The position numbers and the translations under genes were made by a program. From positions 109,150,358 to 109,214,357 of the forward strand of contig NC_088782.1 in NCBI RefSeq assembly GCF_958450345.1: a DNA stretch of 64,000 bases, read 5' to 3'. The notes under the pieces are model-generated. The model was not told the DNA's origin. It searched no databases and worked only from the letters and a program-made list of their open reading frames with translations. Positions within the stretch are counted from its first letter, which is position 1; each line of letters begins with the position of its first letter. Of the stretch, positions 1-10,319 are shown one piece after another. This stretch comes from Calliphora vicina (taxonomy: Eukaryota; Arthropoda; Insecta; Diptera; Calliphoridae).

Positions 1-339
1 TTAAAAAGAAAAAAAAAAAACAGCAAGTACCGAATAAAAAATGAACACAGGATAATGTCTGAAGGATAAAGGACGCCAGCAAAATAAAAGGAAGTAACAA
101 AATATATGTTGAGTGTATGAAATTTTAAAGCACTTAAGGATGTGGGTTTTGGCATTGTTGTTGTGGAGATGATATTTTGATTATGAAAAGTATCAATTAC
201 AAGGATATTCATATAATGTTAAATATTAAATGATTCAATACTTAAATAATGAGCCATTGGGTTGTAAAAGATTGTTTTTGTTTGAATAACAATTTATTAA
301 TTGTATCTTTAAGGGAAAATAAACACGAATTCTTAATAC
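1..339. other. AT-rich non-coding DNA
   Basis: No gene, tandem array or recognisable element. It opens with an A-rich run and leads into the minisatellite. Confidence 0.6.
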
Positions 340-341
340 CT

Positions 342-1500
342 ATGATTGAAGCTAAACCTGGACTATATAGGGACTAACGATTGAAGCTAAATTTAGACTG
401 TGCAAATATCTACAATTGAAGTAAATCTAAGACCAACGATTGAAGCTAAACTTGGACAATATAAAGACAAACGATTGAAGCTAAACTTGGACTATATAAA
501 GACCTATGATTGAAGATAAATTTGGACTATATAAAGACCTACGATTGAAGCTAAACTTGAACTATATAAAGACCCACGATTGAAGCTAAACCTGGACTAT
601 ATAGGGACCAACGATTGAAGCTAAATTTAGACTGTACAAATATCTACAATTGAAGCAAATCTAAGACCAACGATTGAAGCTAAATTTGGACTATATAAAG
701 ACCTTCGATTGAAGCTAAACTTGGACAATATAAAGACCTACGATTGAAGCTAAACCTGGACTATATAAAGACCAACGATTGAAGCTAAACTTGGACTATA
801 TAAAGACCTACGATTGAAGATTGAAGCTAAACCTGGACTATATAAAGACCAACGATTGAAGCTAAACCTGGACTATATAAAGACTTACGATTGAAGATTG
901 AAGCTAAACCTGGACTATATAAAGACCAACGATTGAAGCTAAACCTGGACTATATAAAGACCAACGATTGAAGCTAAACTTGGACTATATAAAGACCTAC
1001 GATTGAAGCTAAACTTGGACTATATAAAGACCAACGATTGAAGCTAAACTTGGACTATATAAAGACCTACGATTGAAGATTGAAGCTAAACCTGGACTAT
1101 ATAAAGACCAACGATTGAAGCTAAACTTGGACTATATAAAGACCTACGATTGAAGATTGAAGCTAAACCTGGACTATATAAAGACCAACGATTGAAGCTA
1201 AACCTGGACTATATAAAGACCAACGATTGAAGCTAAACTTGGACTATATAAAGACCTACGATTGAAGCTAAACTTGGACTATATAAAGACCTACGATTGA
1301 ATTTAAACCTGGACTATATAAAGACCAACGATTGAAGCTAAACTTGGACTATATAAAGACCTTTGATTGAAGCTAAACCTGGACTATATAAAGACCTACG
1401 ATTAAAGCTAAACTTGGACTATATAATGACCTATGATTGGAGCTATAGTTGGACTATATAAAGACTTACGTTTAGAGCTAAACTTGGACTATTTAATAAT
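342..1500 (+). repeat. 35-bp minisatellite with TATATAAAG core
   Basis: About 32 head-to-tail units of roughly 35 bp. Each unit has a CGATTGAAGCTAAAC half and a GGACTATATAAAGACC half. Variants alternate TTGG/CTGG and CCTA/CCAA. Some units carry an internal 7-bp duplication (ATTGAAG), seen near 811, 887, 1069 and 1147, giving 77-bp dimers. A longer block containing an aberrant unit (CTGTACAAATATCTAC-type) recurs at about 357-450 and 591-690, a shift of 234 bp, so there is higher-order structure. The last units (1380-1500) are degenerate. Weaker blocks of the same repeat recur at 16.9, 37.5, 48.7, 51.0 and 54.6 kb. Confidence 0.95.
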
Positions 1501-1549
1501 ATTTGTTAGGTCAGGGTACACTAAATTTCCATGTTTCATCTGTTTATAG

Positions 1550-1972
1550 GACAGCAGAACAAAACATGACCACTTAATCAAGAAAGACTGGTCACTGAGT
1601 GAATGCTATAAACCCGCCTTTGGTTTTCAGAGATATGATCATTTTGCATCCATTACACATCAAATGAAGCAGCATGCGAAGGCATTAGACAAAACTGGTC
1701 CATGTTTTGCCTTTCTTTCAAGAAAGTTTCCAGGTTTGAACACAGAAAAACTAAAAGTTGCTAGATTTGATGGCCCACAAATAAGACTTGAGAAGCAGTG
1801 GCTTAGAAATCTTTTTTTGCCCTTGTGAAAAATTTGTTAGGAAATCGAAAGGCTGAAAATTGCGATGAATTAGTTATAGACCTTTTAATGAGCTTTAAAA
1901 ATACCAAGATCGCTGCTATGAATATATGATGGCATATTACTTTTGAAGTGTCCTAAGAAGAAAAAAAAGCTT
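1550..1972 (+). pseudogene. Broken copy of a repetitive arthropod protein (DGPQIR-type)
   Basis: An open frame from 1550 runs to about 1812 and includes the stretch FPGLNTEKLKVARFDGPQIR. At the T-run 1811-1818 the frame shifts by one base and continues with a KNLLGNRKAEN segment to about 1905. A stretch of the family then appears to be missing, because the next readable piece (about 1927-1970) resembles the family's MMADYCW-type tail, with a stop in place of the Trp. I recognise this as an uncharacterised protein present in many near-identical copies in insect and cnidarian genomes, presumably mobile-element derived; its function is unknown to me. No terminal repeats are visible. The fragment directly abuts the decayed end of the minisatellite. 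Confidence 0.6.
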
Positions 1973-2645
1973 CTAACCTGTAAAATAATTTAATAAAATG
2001 TTGTGAAGTCGTTTATTTTCGTTTTTTAATAAAGGTTTCCATCTATGCAGTGTTTAGATCGACAAAATTTCGTCCTTCGGAAATACCATCAGATCTCCAG
2101 TAGAGCAAACACTTCGGAGTCCATTTTTCAATTTAATTATTTAAATAGTTTGATTCGATAATGCAGAACAGATCGTGATTGTAGTAGTTATCGCTTGTGA
2201 TAATTCATATCGAACTCGAAATGAAAATCATTTCACACTCGCTCAAATATCTTAATCCTCTAAAGGTAGAATACAAAATTAAGTGCAAACGATTCGGAAA
2301 CTTTACTCTAAAAGAAAATATATTTATTATTAGATCTTTAGTTAAACAGAATACTAAGTGATCTGAATATTGAAATCATATAAACTTCTTTCACACAATA
2401 GAAAAAAACTGTTCAAAAAAATATCAAGACCAACTTTCTTACTATCAGCTATGCGATGTATAGATCTGGGATCTCCAATAAAACAAATTTGGACTACATT
2501 TTGAGTGGCTTGCTTAAAATTGGTTTCAGCGAAGATCTTGAAACTTGTTCGATCCAGGAAAGCATCGGGTTTCTATGAATGACTCCAAGTCGGATGGAAA
2601 ATAGCTGGTTGTTGCATTCTCTAGGCTGGAATTTTTTATTTTAAA
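1973..2645. other. Non-coding DNA, nothing recognised
   Basis: AT-rich sequence without an extended open frame or repeat. It ends at the Helitron-like terminus. Confidence 0.5.
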
Positions 2646-3477
2646 CTAGCTGACCCCACAGACGTTGTCCTGTCCTGAGTTATGTTTGATTTACATTTGA
2701 TTTTAAAACATGTACAATGAATCTGGTCATAGAATAAAATATACATAGACGAGTTACTGAGAGACAAAGAACCTAAGTTTGTTGTCAAAAACCTAAGTCT
2801 TGCAACATATTTTGAGTTTTTATATAAGTAATCGAATTTTGGTCTGAAATATGAGTGATCACAGATCGAGCTCATTTTCTTGATTAAACGCTTATTGGTG
2901 AAGTTATTAGCGAATTTATTTATTGTGAGTTTTTATATAAAAAAATCGATTTTAGGCCAGAAATAAGAGTGATCACAGATCGAGCTCCTTTTCTTGATTA
3001 AACGCTTATTGGCCAAGTTATTTTGAGTTTTTAAATTAAAAATCGATTTTTGTTCAGAAATATCGGTGACCACAGATCGAGGTCCTTTTCTTGATTAAAC
3101 GCTTATTGGCCAAGTTATTAGCGAATTTAGATATTTTGGGTTTTTATATAAAAAGATCGATTTCTGGCGTGGAAAATTTTTCTTACGAATTTTACTACGA
3201 ACATTTAAAAACAAATTAGCCAAATAGGATAAATCGAAAAAAAGTGGGCGTGGTCAATTTTTCCTTCAGTAAAAACTTAAATTGGATAACTACGAACATT
3301 TAAACAAAAAATTAGCCAAATAGTGCAGCTGTTTTCCGATTTTAGATAAATCGAAAAAAGTGGGCGTGGTCAATTTTTCATTCCCTATAAACCTAAGTTG
3401 GACTATGACAAACATTTAAAAAAAAATTTGTCTAAATGGTGCAATTACCAACGAACGACATTTGATTTTTATTTATA
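2646..3477 (-). mobile_element. Helitron-like element, minus strand, satellite-bearing
   Basis: Read on the minus strand, the element ends in GGGTCAGCTAG followed by T, the CTRR|T terminus expected of Helitrons. Inward on the plus strand lies CTAGCTGACCCCACAGACG. From about 2820 to 3180 there are three to four copies of the same 113-bp unit that fills the 7.2-9.9 kb element. From 3180 to 3470 a second, different repeat (GTGGGCGTGGTCAATTTTT) occurs. The opposite terminus is not visible; it may be lost or masked by the mariner insertion at 3478. No replicase coding is present, so the element is non-autonomous. The 79-aa frame at 2636-2875 is a product of the repeat. Confidence 0.6.
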
Positions 3478-4407
3478 CAAGGTGGCGCAAAAGTAATCCT
3501 CCTATCAGAAAATGCTATAAATTTTGCGATTGGCCCCTAATGTCAGTTCTGTTTTGACATTTGTGTAGTAAACACATGCGAAATACACGTTAATAAACAA
3601 TGTTACGCTACACTGCTCCAGAACGCGGAATATTGCTGACTATTTATTTGACCAATAATCGGTCGGTTTTTTCATCAAAAATAATCATGAGTGATGAGGC
3701 CCATTTCCATCTTAGCGGGTACGTAAATAAGTAAAATTTACGCGTGTAACCCAGGAAGAGCCATTACACCCGCTCAAAGTCACTGTATGGTGTGCTGTTT
3801 TCGCTGGAGGAGTCATCGGACTTTTTTCTTCGAAGACGTCGCGGGCCAAACGGTTACTGTGAATGGTGAGCGCTACAGAGCAATGATCAACGAGTTCTTT
3901 TTGCTGCAACTTGATGAATTGGGATTGGAAAACATGTGGTTCCAACAGGACGGTGCAACGGCACACACTGCACGTGCCACAACCGATATGCTGAAGGATG
4001 CATTTCCCGGGCGCCTAATCTCCCGTTTTGGCGATTTGCACTGGCCAGCAAGATCGCCTGATTTGACTGCTTTTTGAAGTCGCGGGTTTATGTCAACAAG
4101 CCTCAGACTCTTGCAGTTCTTAAAGACAATATCCGTCAAGAATGTGAGGACCTATCGCCGGAAGTTTTGGCCAAAGTGATGGAAAATGCCATAAAAAGGG
4201 CTCAAATGACAATCAACTGTGGCGGCGCGCGTTTTACATGACATCATATGTAATACGCGGCGGCCATTTACATGACATAATATTCTCGACTTGATGTAAA
4301 AAAAATTAAAAGACCAAATAAAAATAATCCACAAGAAGAATCAAAGTTTTTCATTTTTTTTTTAATTACAGCCAAAAAACATCGGAAGTTTACTTTTGCG
4401 CTATATG
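3478..4407 (+). mobile_element. Internally deleted mariner-like element with TA duplications
   Basis: Imperfect inverted termini begin CAAGGTGGCGCAAAAGTAA on the left and CATATAGCGCAAAAGTAA read from the right. TA dinucleotides lie immediately outside both (3476-3477 and 4408-4409). At 930 bp it is shorter than a full-length element of this type (about 1.3 kb). The transposase remnant inside belongs to the IS630-Tc1-mariner superfamily, so ends, target duplication and coding all agree. The insertion lies at the edge of, or within, the Helitron-like element starting at 2646. Confidence 0.85.
3600..4300 (+). pseudogene. Mariner-superfamily transposase relic (DD41D-like)
   Basis: The N-terminus (from ATG at 3600, MLRYTAPERG) jumps directly to an SDEAHF motif with the first catalytic Asp, so most of the DNA-binding helix-turn-helix region is deleted. 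Stops lie in the frame near 3730-3750, and a T-run at 3828-3834 shifts the frame. The long open piece at 3787-4077 contains VTVNGERYRAMI and the second catalytic Asp in QQDGATAH, then WPARSPDLTAF. A short deletion at about 4076 removes the segment that should hold the third Asp. The remainder (KSRVYVNKPQTL) follows in another frame. By comparison with relatives, the missing Asp would sit about 41 residues after the second, which suggests the DD41D group. It cannot encode an active enzyme. Confidence 0.85.
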
Positions 4408-4409
4408 TA

Positions 4410-5287
4410 GATGGTTTGAGTTGTCTGCGGAATATATTTTTCGGCAGATCTCTCTTTGGCAGGCTTTTCTCTGTAATGAATCCTACTGATATAATGTGGT
4501 ATTCTGACTTAGAAGAGTGGAGGATTTCAATTGTCCGAATTGGGTTAAAAATTCAATTATCACAATTAAACTATCTATTCGTTTACTGGCTGTTCCTTAT
4601 AATGATCCCTATTATACCAATAGGATCATCTATTTCTTAAGAATGCACAGCTGGGCTTTACGAAAGACTCTAAGTATTTCAATAAATTCAAGAGTGAGGT
4701 ACGGATAGCGGTTACTGTGATCGCCTGGGAATTGGCTGAATATTGGTGATCTTCCAACAATATGGAAAAATATTGACGAAGTATAAAAGTATAAAACGAT
4801 TGAGTGCTAAGCGTTTTTACTGGAATTCAAGTTGAAAGCAAGTGTAATTCAAGCCTAAAATTATAGTCAAATAATTGAATTGCAGTTATTTCCCAGTAAA
4901 AAGGAAACATAAATTCAAGCCATATATTTTTTGTTTGAAAATATTTAATTTTTTCAAATATTTTTCCAAGTTTTTCCACTTAATTACATTTGCATTCAAG
5001 ACAAATTCCAACAAAATGTTCAAGTGCTTGAATTTTTTGGGCTTTGGTGCTTATCGGGGAGCAACACATTTTCGAAACAGTCAAAATATTGGATCAGCCA
5101 AAATGTTGATCTTCTTTTTGGGTTCACTTATAATTAGTTAATGACTCAGATGAGGAAGAATTAAGATACCGGTACTATTTGAAATTATCTTGATAAGATA
5201 ACAAAAACTGTAGCCAACGATGATTATTATTTCTTTGAAACTGTCATCCGGATCGGGGTATTTAATTATTTTGAGTTCGAGCAATAC
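4410..5287. other. Non-coding DNA, nothing recognised
   Basis: AT-rich sequence with short chance open frames (60-90 codons) that match no family I know. Confidence 0.5.
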
Positions 5288-5501
5288 TCCTCCAGCGAAA
5301 ACAGCACACCATACAGTGACTTTGAGCGGATGTAATGGCTCTTCCTGGGTTACACGCGTAAATTTTGCTTATTTACGTACCCGCTAAGATGGAAATGGGC
5401 CTCATCACTCATGATTATTTTTGATGAAAAAACCGACCGATTATTGGTCAAATAAATAGTCAGCAATATTCCGCGTTCTGGAGCAGTGTAGCGTAACATT
5501 G
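5288..5501 (-). pseudogene. Second fragment of the deleted mariner-like transposase
   Basis: The reverse complement matches 3600-3812 nearly base for base. It includes the N-terminal start, the same deletion junction into the SDEAHF segment and the same in-frame stop in the Asn-Pro-Gly region. It differs by a few substitutions: for example the stop near 3730 in the first copy is a Lys/Gln codon here. Both ends break abruptly without inverted termini. Sharing the deletion means both copies descend from one already-defective element. Confidence 0.85.
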
Positions 5502-7168
5502 GGATTGCACGACCTATTGATGTAAAAATGAAACTAGGCTGTCCACAAATAAAAAGTTTCTTACACCAAATTCTGGAAATTTTTCGGCAACTTTAAACAA
5601 GCAACATTAAACAATTAAAATAATTGCTTAAAAGTGTTTTGATCCATTAGTAGTATGAAATTGTAGTATGAAATTCAAATTTCATGCTGGTTTCTTATTT
5701 TTTTGGTGTCATATTAACATTGACAAACTATTTAGAAAATTCTTCAAATAGTTATAAAATCCAGGCGACATTTTTCCTACGAATTTTTCAGCTGCTCTTT
5801 TCCAATGTTAGCAGTTTTGTCATGGTGCTAATGTGTTAAACAGCAGGTCATCTTTTGACCTAAAGCAGCAGGAATTGTGAAAAGTATTGAAATGATTTTA
5901 ACATTATGTATGTACTTACAAAATCTATATTTGAAATTATTTAGAATTGAAGGCAAGTTTATTTGTTGTATAGGCTATTTTTAAGAAAAACTAAAGGCCT
6001 GTTTCACGATGTCGAAAGAAAGATGATTCGAACAAATTTGTATGAATGATATTCGAAAGAATTTTAAAAACTGAGTGTTTTTCATACAAATTTGTTCGAC
6101 TCAGTTTTCTTTCGACATCGTGGAACAGGCAGTAAATATGTTGAAACAAAATTGTGATCATCATTTCAAATTTAAATTTTTTTACTAAATAAAAACATTT
6201 TTAATTTAATGAAGGTATTCAATTTGACATTTTGGAATGATAGACTTTTATATTTTTTCAATGTACTATTTCAATAGTGTAAATGAACTTTAAAACTTCT
6301 AAAATTTAAATAATCAATCTAAAAAAGTATTGGTTTAATTTATTCTCTATTCATTTCAAAAAATATAAAACAAAAGTTTGTTATTCCTTTCTATAAAACT
6401 GTCCAATAATTGAACAGAATCAAAAACAATAATAATCTGTAACATTTTCATTTTGAAATTTGTTCAGCTCTCTTTACAAAATTTTCATCTGTTACGCTGT
6501 TGGAATTTTCTTTAAAGAAAATTTAAAAATCCTACTCAGTAGTAAGACACTACTGGTGGATTTTCTTCTTTTTGGCAAAATTAGCAAAATTAACAGTTAA
6601 TAGAATTTATCTTGGTGTTAATATGTTAAACAGCAGGTAACTAGACAAAAGGACTCTTTTTAAACACCGACACTCGTATTGTTATAGAGATGCAAAAAGT
6701 AACACAACAATTGAAATGAAACTGGACATGACCTGGTGACAAACTGAAATTCTATTATAATTCATAATAACTGCTAGGCACAGCGGTACAGCGGCACAGT
6801 AGTAAACAGCAGTTTTCAAAAGGACTAAAAATAGAAGACGATGGAAAAAAAGCTGCAAATTTACTTTAGAATATATAGGGCGTTTGTTAATATTTAGCTA
6901 AATCTGTAGGGGTTTTGTAAAGATTTGTGTTGAAACAGAAATTCTTAGAATAAGTAAGAGAAATATGAAATGTCGTTTATTTATTTCTTATAATAAAGGT
7001 GAAAAATCACTTTCAATAAGTGTTGTAGTTTCCAGTAAAAACTTGTAATAAAGACATATTTGAAAAACATACTTTGTTTGTGAATACTTTATACCGTTTA
7101 CATTACTTTGAGGTAGTTTAGTAGTGACTGGCTTATAATCTGGTATAAAAATACAGTTTTATTACAAA
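5502..7168. other. AT-rich non-coding DNA containing one hairpin MITE
   Basis: No coding potential. Apart from the hairpin at 5998-6129, only A/T-rich tracts and a loosely repeated phrase ending in GTTAAACAGCAGGT (about 5836 and 6623) are visible. Confidence 0.5.
5998..6129. repeat. 132-bp hairpin MITE
   Basis: Arms start CCTGTTTCACGATGTCGAAA on the left and mirror as CCTGTTCCACGATGTCGAAA from the right. The arms continue through an ACAAATTTGTATGAA-type core, so nearly the whole element folds back. No clear target duplication is seen. Confidence 0.75.
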
Positions 7169-9924
7169 CTAGCTGACCCGGCAGACGTTGTCCTTCATTT
7201 TGAAATGAAGACACATAGAATAAAATATACATAGAAGCGCTACTGAGAGACAAAGAACCTAAGTCAGCTGTCAAAAACCTAAGTCTGAAATATGAGTGAT
7301 TACAGATCGAGCTCCTTTTATTAGCGAATTTAGATATTTTGAGTTTTTATATAAAAAATCGATTTTTGGTCAGAAATATGAGTGATCACAGATCGAGCTC
7401 CTTTTCTTGATTCAACGCTTATTGGCCAAGTTATTAGCGAATTGAGATATTTTGAGTTTTTATATAAAAAATCTACTTTTTGTTATGAAATATGAGTGAT
7501 CATGGATCAAGCTCTTTTTCTTGATTAAACGCTTATTAGCCAAGTTATTAGCGAATTTAGATATTGTGAGTTTTTATATAAAAAATCGATTTTTGTTAAG
7601 AAATATGAGTGATCATGGATCGAGCTCCTTTTCTTAATTCAACGCTTATTGGCCAAGTTATTAGCGAATTTAGATATTTTGAGTTTTTATATAAAAAATC
7701 GATTTTTTTGTCAGAAATATGAGTGATCAACGAATTTAGATATTTTTAGTTTTTATATATAAAAATGATTTTTGTTAGGAAATATGAGTGATCACGGATC
7801 GAGCTCCTTTTCTTAATTCAACGCTTATTGGCCAAGTTATTAGCAAATTTAGATATTTTGAGTTTTTATATAAAAATTAAATTTTTTGTTAAGAAATATG
7901 AGTGATCACAGATCGAGCTTGATTAAATTTATACAAAAAATCGATTTTTGTTAAGAAATATGAGTGATCACAGATCGAGCTCCTTTTCTTGATTAAACGC
8001 TTATTGGCCAAGTTATTAGCGAATTTAGATATTTTGAGTTTTTATATAAAAATATCGATTTTTTACCAGAAATATGAGTGATCACAGATCGAGCTCTTTT
8101 TCTTGATTAAACGCTTATTGGCCAAGTTGCTACCGAATTTAGATATTTTGAGTTTTTATATAAAAAATCGATTTTTGGCCAGAAATATGAGTGATCACAG
8201 ATCGAGCTCTTTTTCTTGATTAAACGCTTATTGTTCAAGTTATTAGCGAATTTAGATATTTTGAGTTTTTATATAAAAAATCGATTTTTGGCCAGAAATA
8301 TGATCGAGCTCATTTTCTTGATTAAACGCTTATTGGCCAAGTTATTAGCGAATTTAGATATTGTGAGTTTTTATATAAAAAATCGATTTTTGTTAAGAAA
8401 TATAAGTGATCACAGATCGAGCTCATTTTCTTGATTAAACGCTTTTTGGCCAAAATATTAGCAAATTTAGATATTTTGAGTTTTTATATAAAAATTCGAT
8501 TTTTTGTTAAGAAATATGAGTGATCACAGATCAAGCTTCTTTTCTTGATTCAACGCATATTGGGCAAGTTATTAGCGAATTTAGATATTTTAAGTTTTTA
8601 TATAAAAAAATCGATTTTTGTTAGGAAATATGAGTGATCACAGATCGAGCTAATTTTCTTAATTCAACGCTTATTGGCCAAGTTATTAGCGAATTTAGAT
8701 ATTTTGAGTTTTTATATAAAAAGTTGATTTTTTTGTCAGAAATTGAGTGATCACAGATCGAGCTCCTTTTCTTGATTCAACGCTTGTTGGCCAAGTTATT
8801 AGCGAATTTTGATATTTTGAGTTTTTATATAAAAAATCGATTTTTCTTAAGAAATATGAGTGATTTATATAAAAAATTGAATTTTGTTAAGAAATATGAG
8901 TGATCACGGATCGTGCTCCTTTTCTTGGTTAAACGCTTATTGGCAAAGTTATTAGCGAATTTAGATATTTTGAGTTTTTATATAAAAAATCGAATTTTGT
9001 TAAGAAATATGAGTGATCACAGATCGAGCTCATTTTCTTGATTAAACGCTTATTGGCCAAGTTATTAGCGAATTTAGATATTTTGGGATTTTATATAAAA
9101 AATCGATTTTTTTGTCAGAAATATGAGTGATCACAGATCGAGCTCCTTTTCTTAATTCAACGCTTATTGGCCAAGTTATTAGCGAATTTAGATATTTTGA
9201 GTTTTTATATAAAAAATCAATTTTTGTTCAGAAATATGAGTGATCACAGATCGAGCTCCTTTTCTTGATTCAAGGCTTATTGGCCAAGTTATTAGCGAAT
9301 TTAGATATTTTGAGTTTTCATACAAAAAATCGATTTTTGTTAAGAAATATGAGTGATCACAGATCGAGCTCCTTTTCTTTATCCAACGCTTATTGGCCAA
9401 GTTATTAGCGAATTTAGATATTTTGAGTTTTTATATAAAAAATCGAATTTTGTTAAGAAATATGAGAGATTACAGATCGAGCTCCTTTTCTTGATTTAAC
9501 GCTTATTGGCCAAGTTATTAGCGAATTTAGATATTTTTAGTTTTTATATGAAAAATGATTTTTGTTAGGAAATATGAGTGATCATGGATCGAGCTTTTTT
9601 TCTTGATTCAACGCATATTGGGCAAGTTATTAACGAATTTAGATATTTTAAGTTTTTATATAAAAAATCGATTTTTGTTAAGAAATATGAGTGATCATAG
9701 ATCGAGCTCTTTTTCTTGATTAAACGCTATTAACGAATTTAGATATTTTGAGTTTTTATATAAAAAATCGATTTTTGGTCAGGAATATGAGTGATCACAG
9801 ATCGAGCTCCTTTCCTTGATTAAACGCTTATTGGCCAAGTTATTAGCGAATTTAGATATTTTGAGTTTTTATATAAAAAATCAATTTTGGTATATAAATC
9901 GAAAAAAGAAATATCTTTAAATGG
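7169..9924 (-). mobile_element. Helitron-like element dominated by 113-bp satellite, minus strand
   Basis: The plus strand begins A|CTAGCTGACCCGGCAGACG, i.e. the minus strand ends in CTGCCGGGTCAGCTAG|T, a canonical Helitron 3' end. Next to it, CTTCATTTTGAAATGAAG can form the subterminal hairpin. Behind a short unique leader (to about 7290) the element is a 113-bp tandem array up to about 9890. The expected 5' TC terminus is not visible; the array runs into fragment sequence at 9925. There is no Rep/helicase coding, so this is a non-autonomous element of the kind known in flies (DINE-1/Helentron-like) that carries internal tandem repeats. Confidence 0.65.
7290..9895 (-). repeat. 113-bp satellite array inside Helitron-like element
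   Basis: About 23 units. The consensus contains AGATATTTTGAGTTTTTATA, a run of A then TCGATTTTTG, ATGAGTGATCACAGATCGAG, CTCCTTTTCTTGATTAAACG and CTTATTGGCCAAGTTATTAG. Most units differ by scattered substitutions. Several are shortened (near 7720, 7915, 8300, 8860 and 9728), which looks like deletion or unequal exchange. Open frames across it are chance readings of the repeat. Confidence 0.95.
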
Positions 9925-10310
9925 ACAACCAGCCAGACGGACGAATGAACATCGCACCCTTACGCCGATTTGACTGAAATTGCACATGCGCAAAGAGGTA
10001 GTGTAGTCGAATTTAAGTTTTGAAGTTGGACCTCATGAGCCCACCAGGAGCGGGACCAGGGATTCCCAAAGTAGGACACCTCGGGTATGTTAAATTTTTA
10101 AAATGATCTTATTTCTTCGTTTGTGTTACGATTTAAAAAAAAATTGCACATTTAGAATCTCCTTAAACTCGACTACAGTTCGTCTTTGTGCGTGAAATTT
10201 CATTCAAATCGGCGTAAGGGTTTAGAAGTTACAGATTTATTTCCCTCTTTTTTTATTCTCATACCACTTTGCATCGTTTAATCGACTCAGAAAGTAATTC
10301 AGCAGTTTTC
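9925..10310 (+). repeat. Interspersed-repeat core split by a small foldback element
   Basis: Positions 9925-9954 (GGACAACCAGCCAGACGGAC...) and 10277-10300 (TTTAATCGACTCAGAAAGTA) are adjacent parts of the interspersed repeat found complete at 41.7 and 48.9 kb. Between them, 9955-10271 is a 317-bp palindromic insert related to the large foldback element at 17.4-19.0 kb, flanked by CATCG on both sides (9950-9954 and 10272-10276), an apparent 5-bp target duplication. Confidence 0.75.
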
Positions 10311-10319
10311 TTTTTTAAT

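Noticed and set aside
342..1500. CRISPR-like 35-bp repeats
   Set aside because: There are no spacers; adjacent units are near-identical head to tail, i.e. a minisatellite.
7290..9895. CRISPR-like periodic array
   Set aside because: Units are contiguous 113-bp satellites without unique spacers, inside a eukaryotic Helitron-like element.
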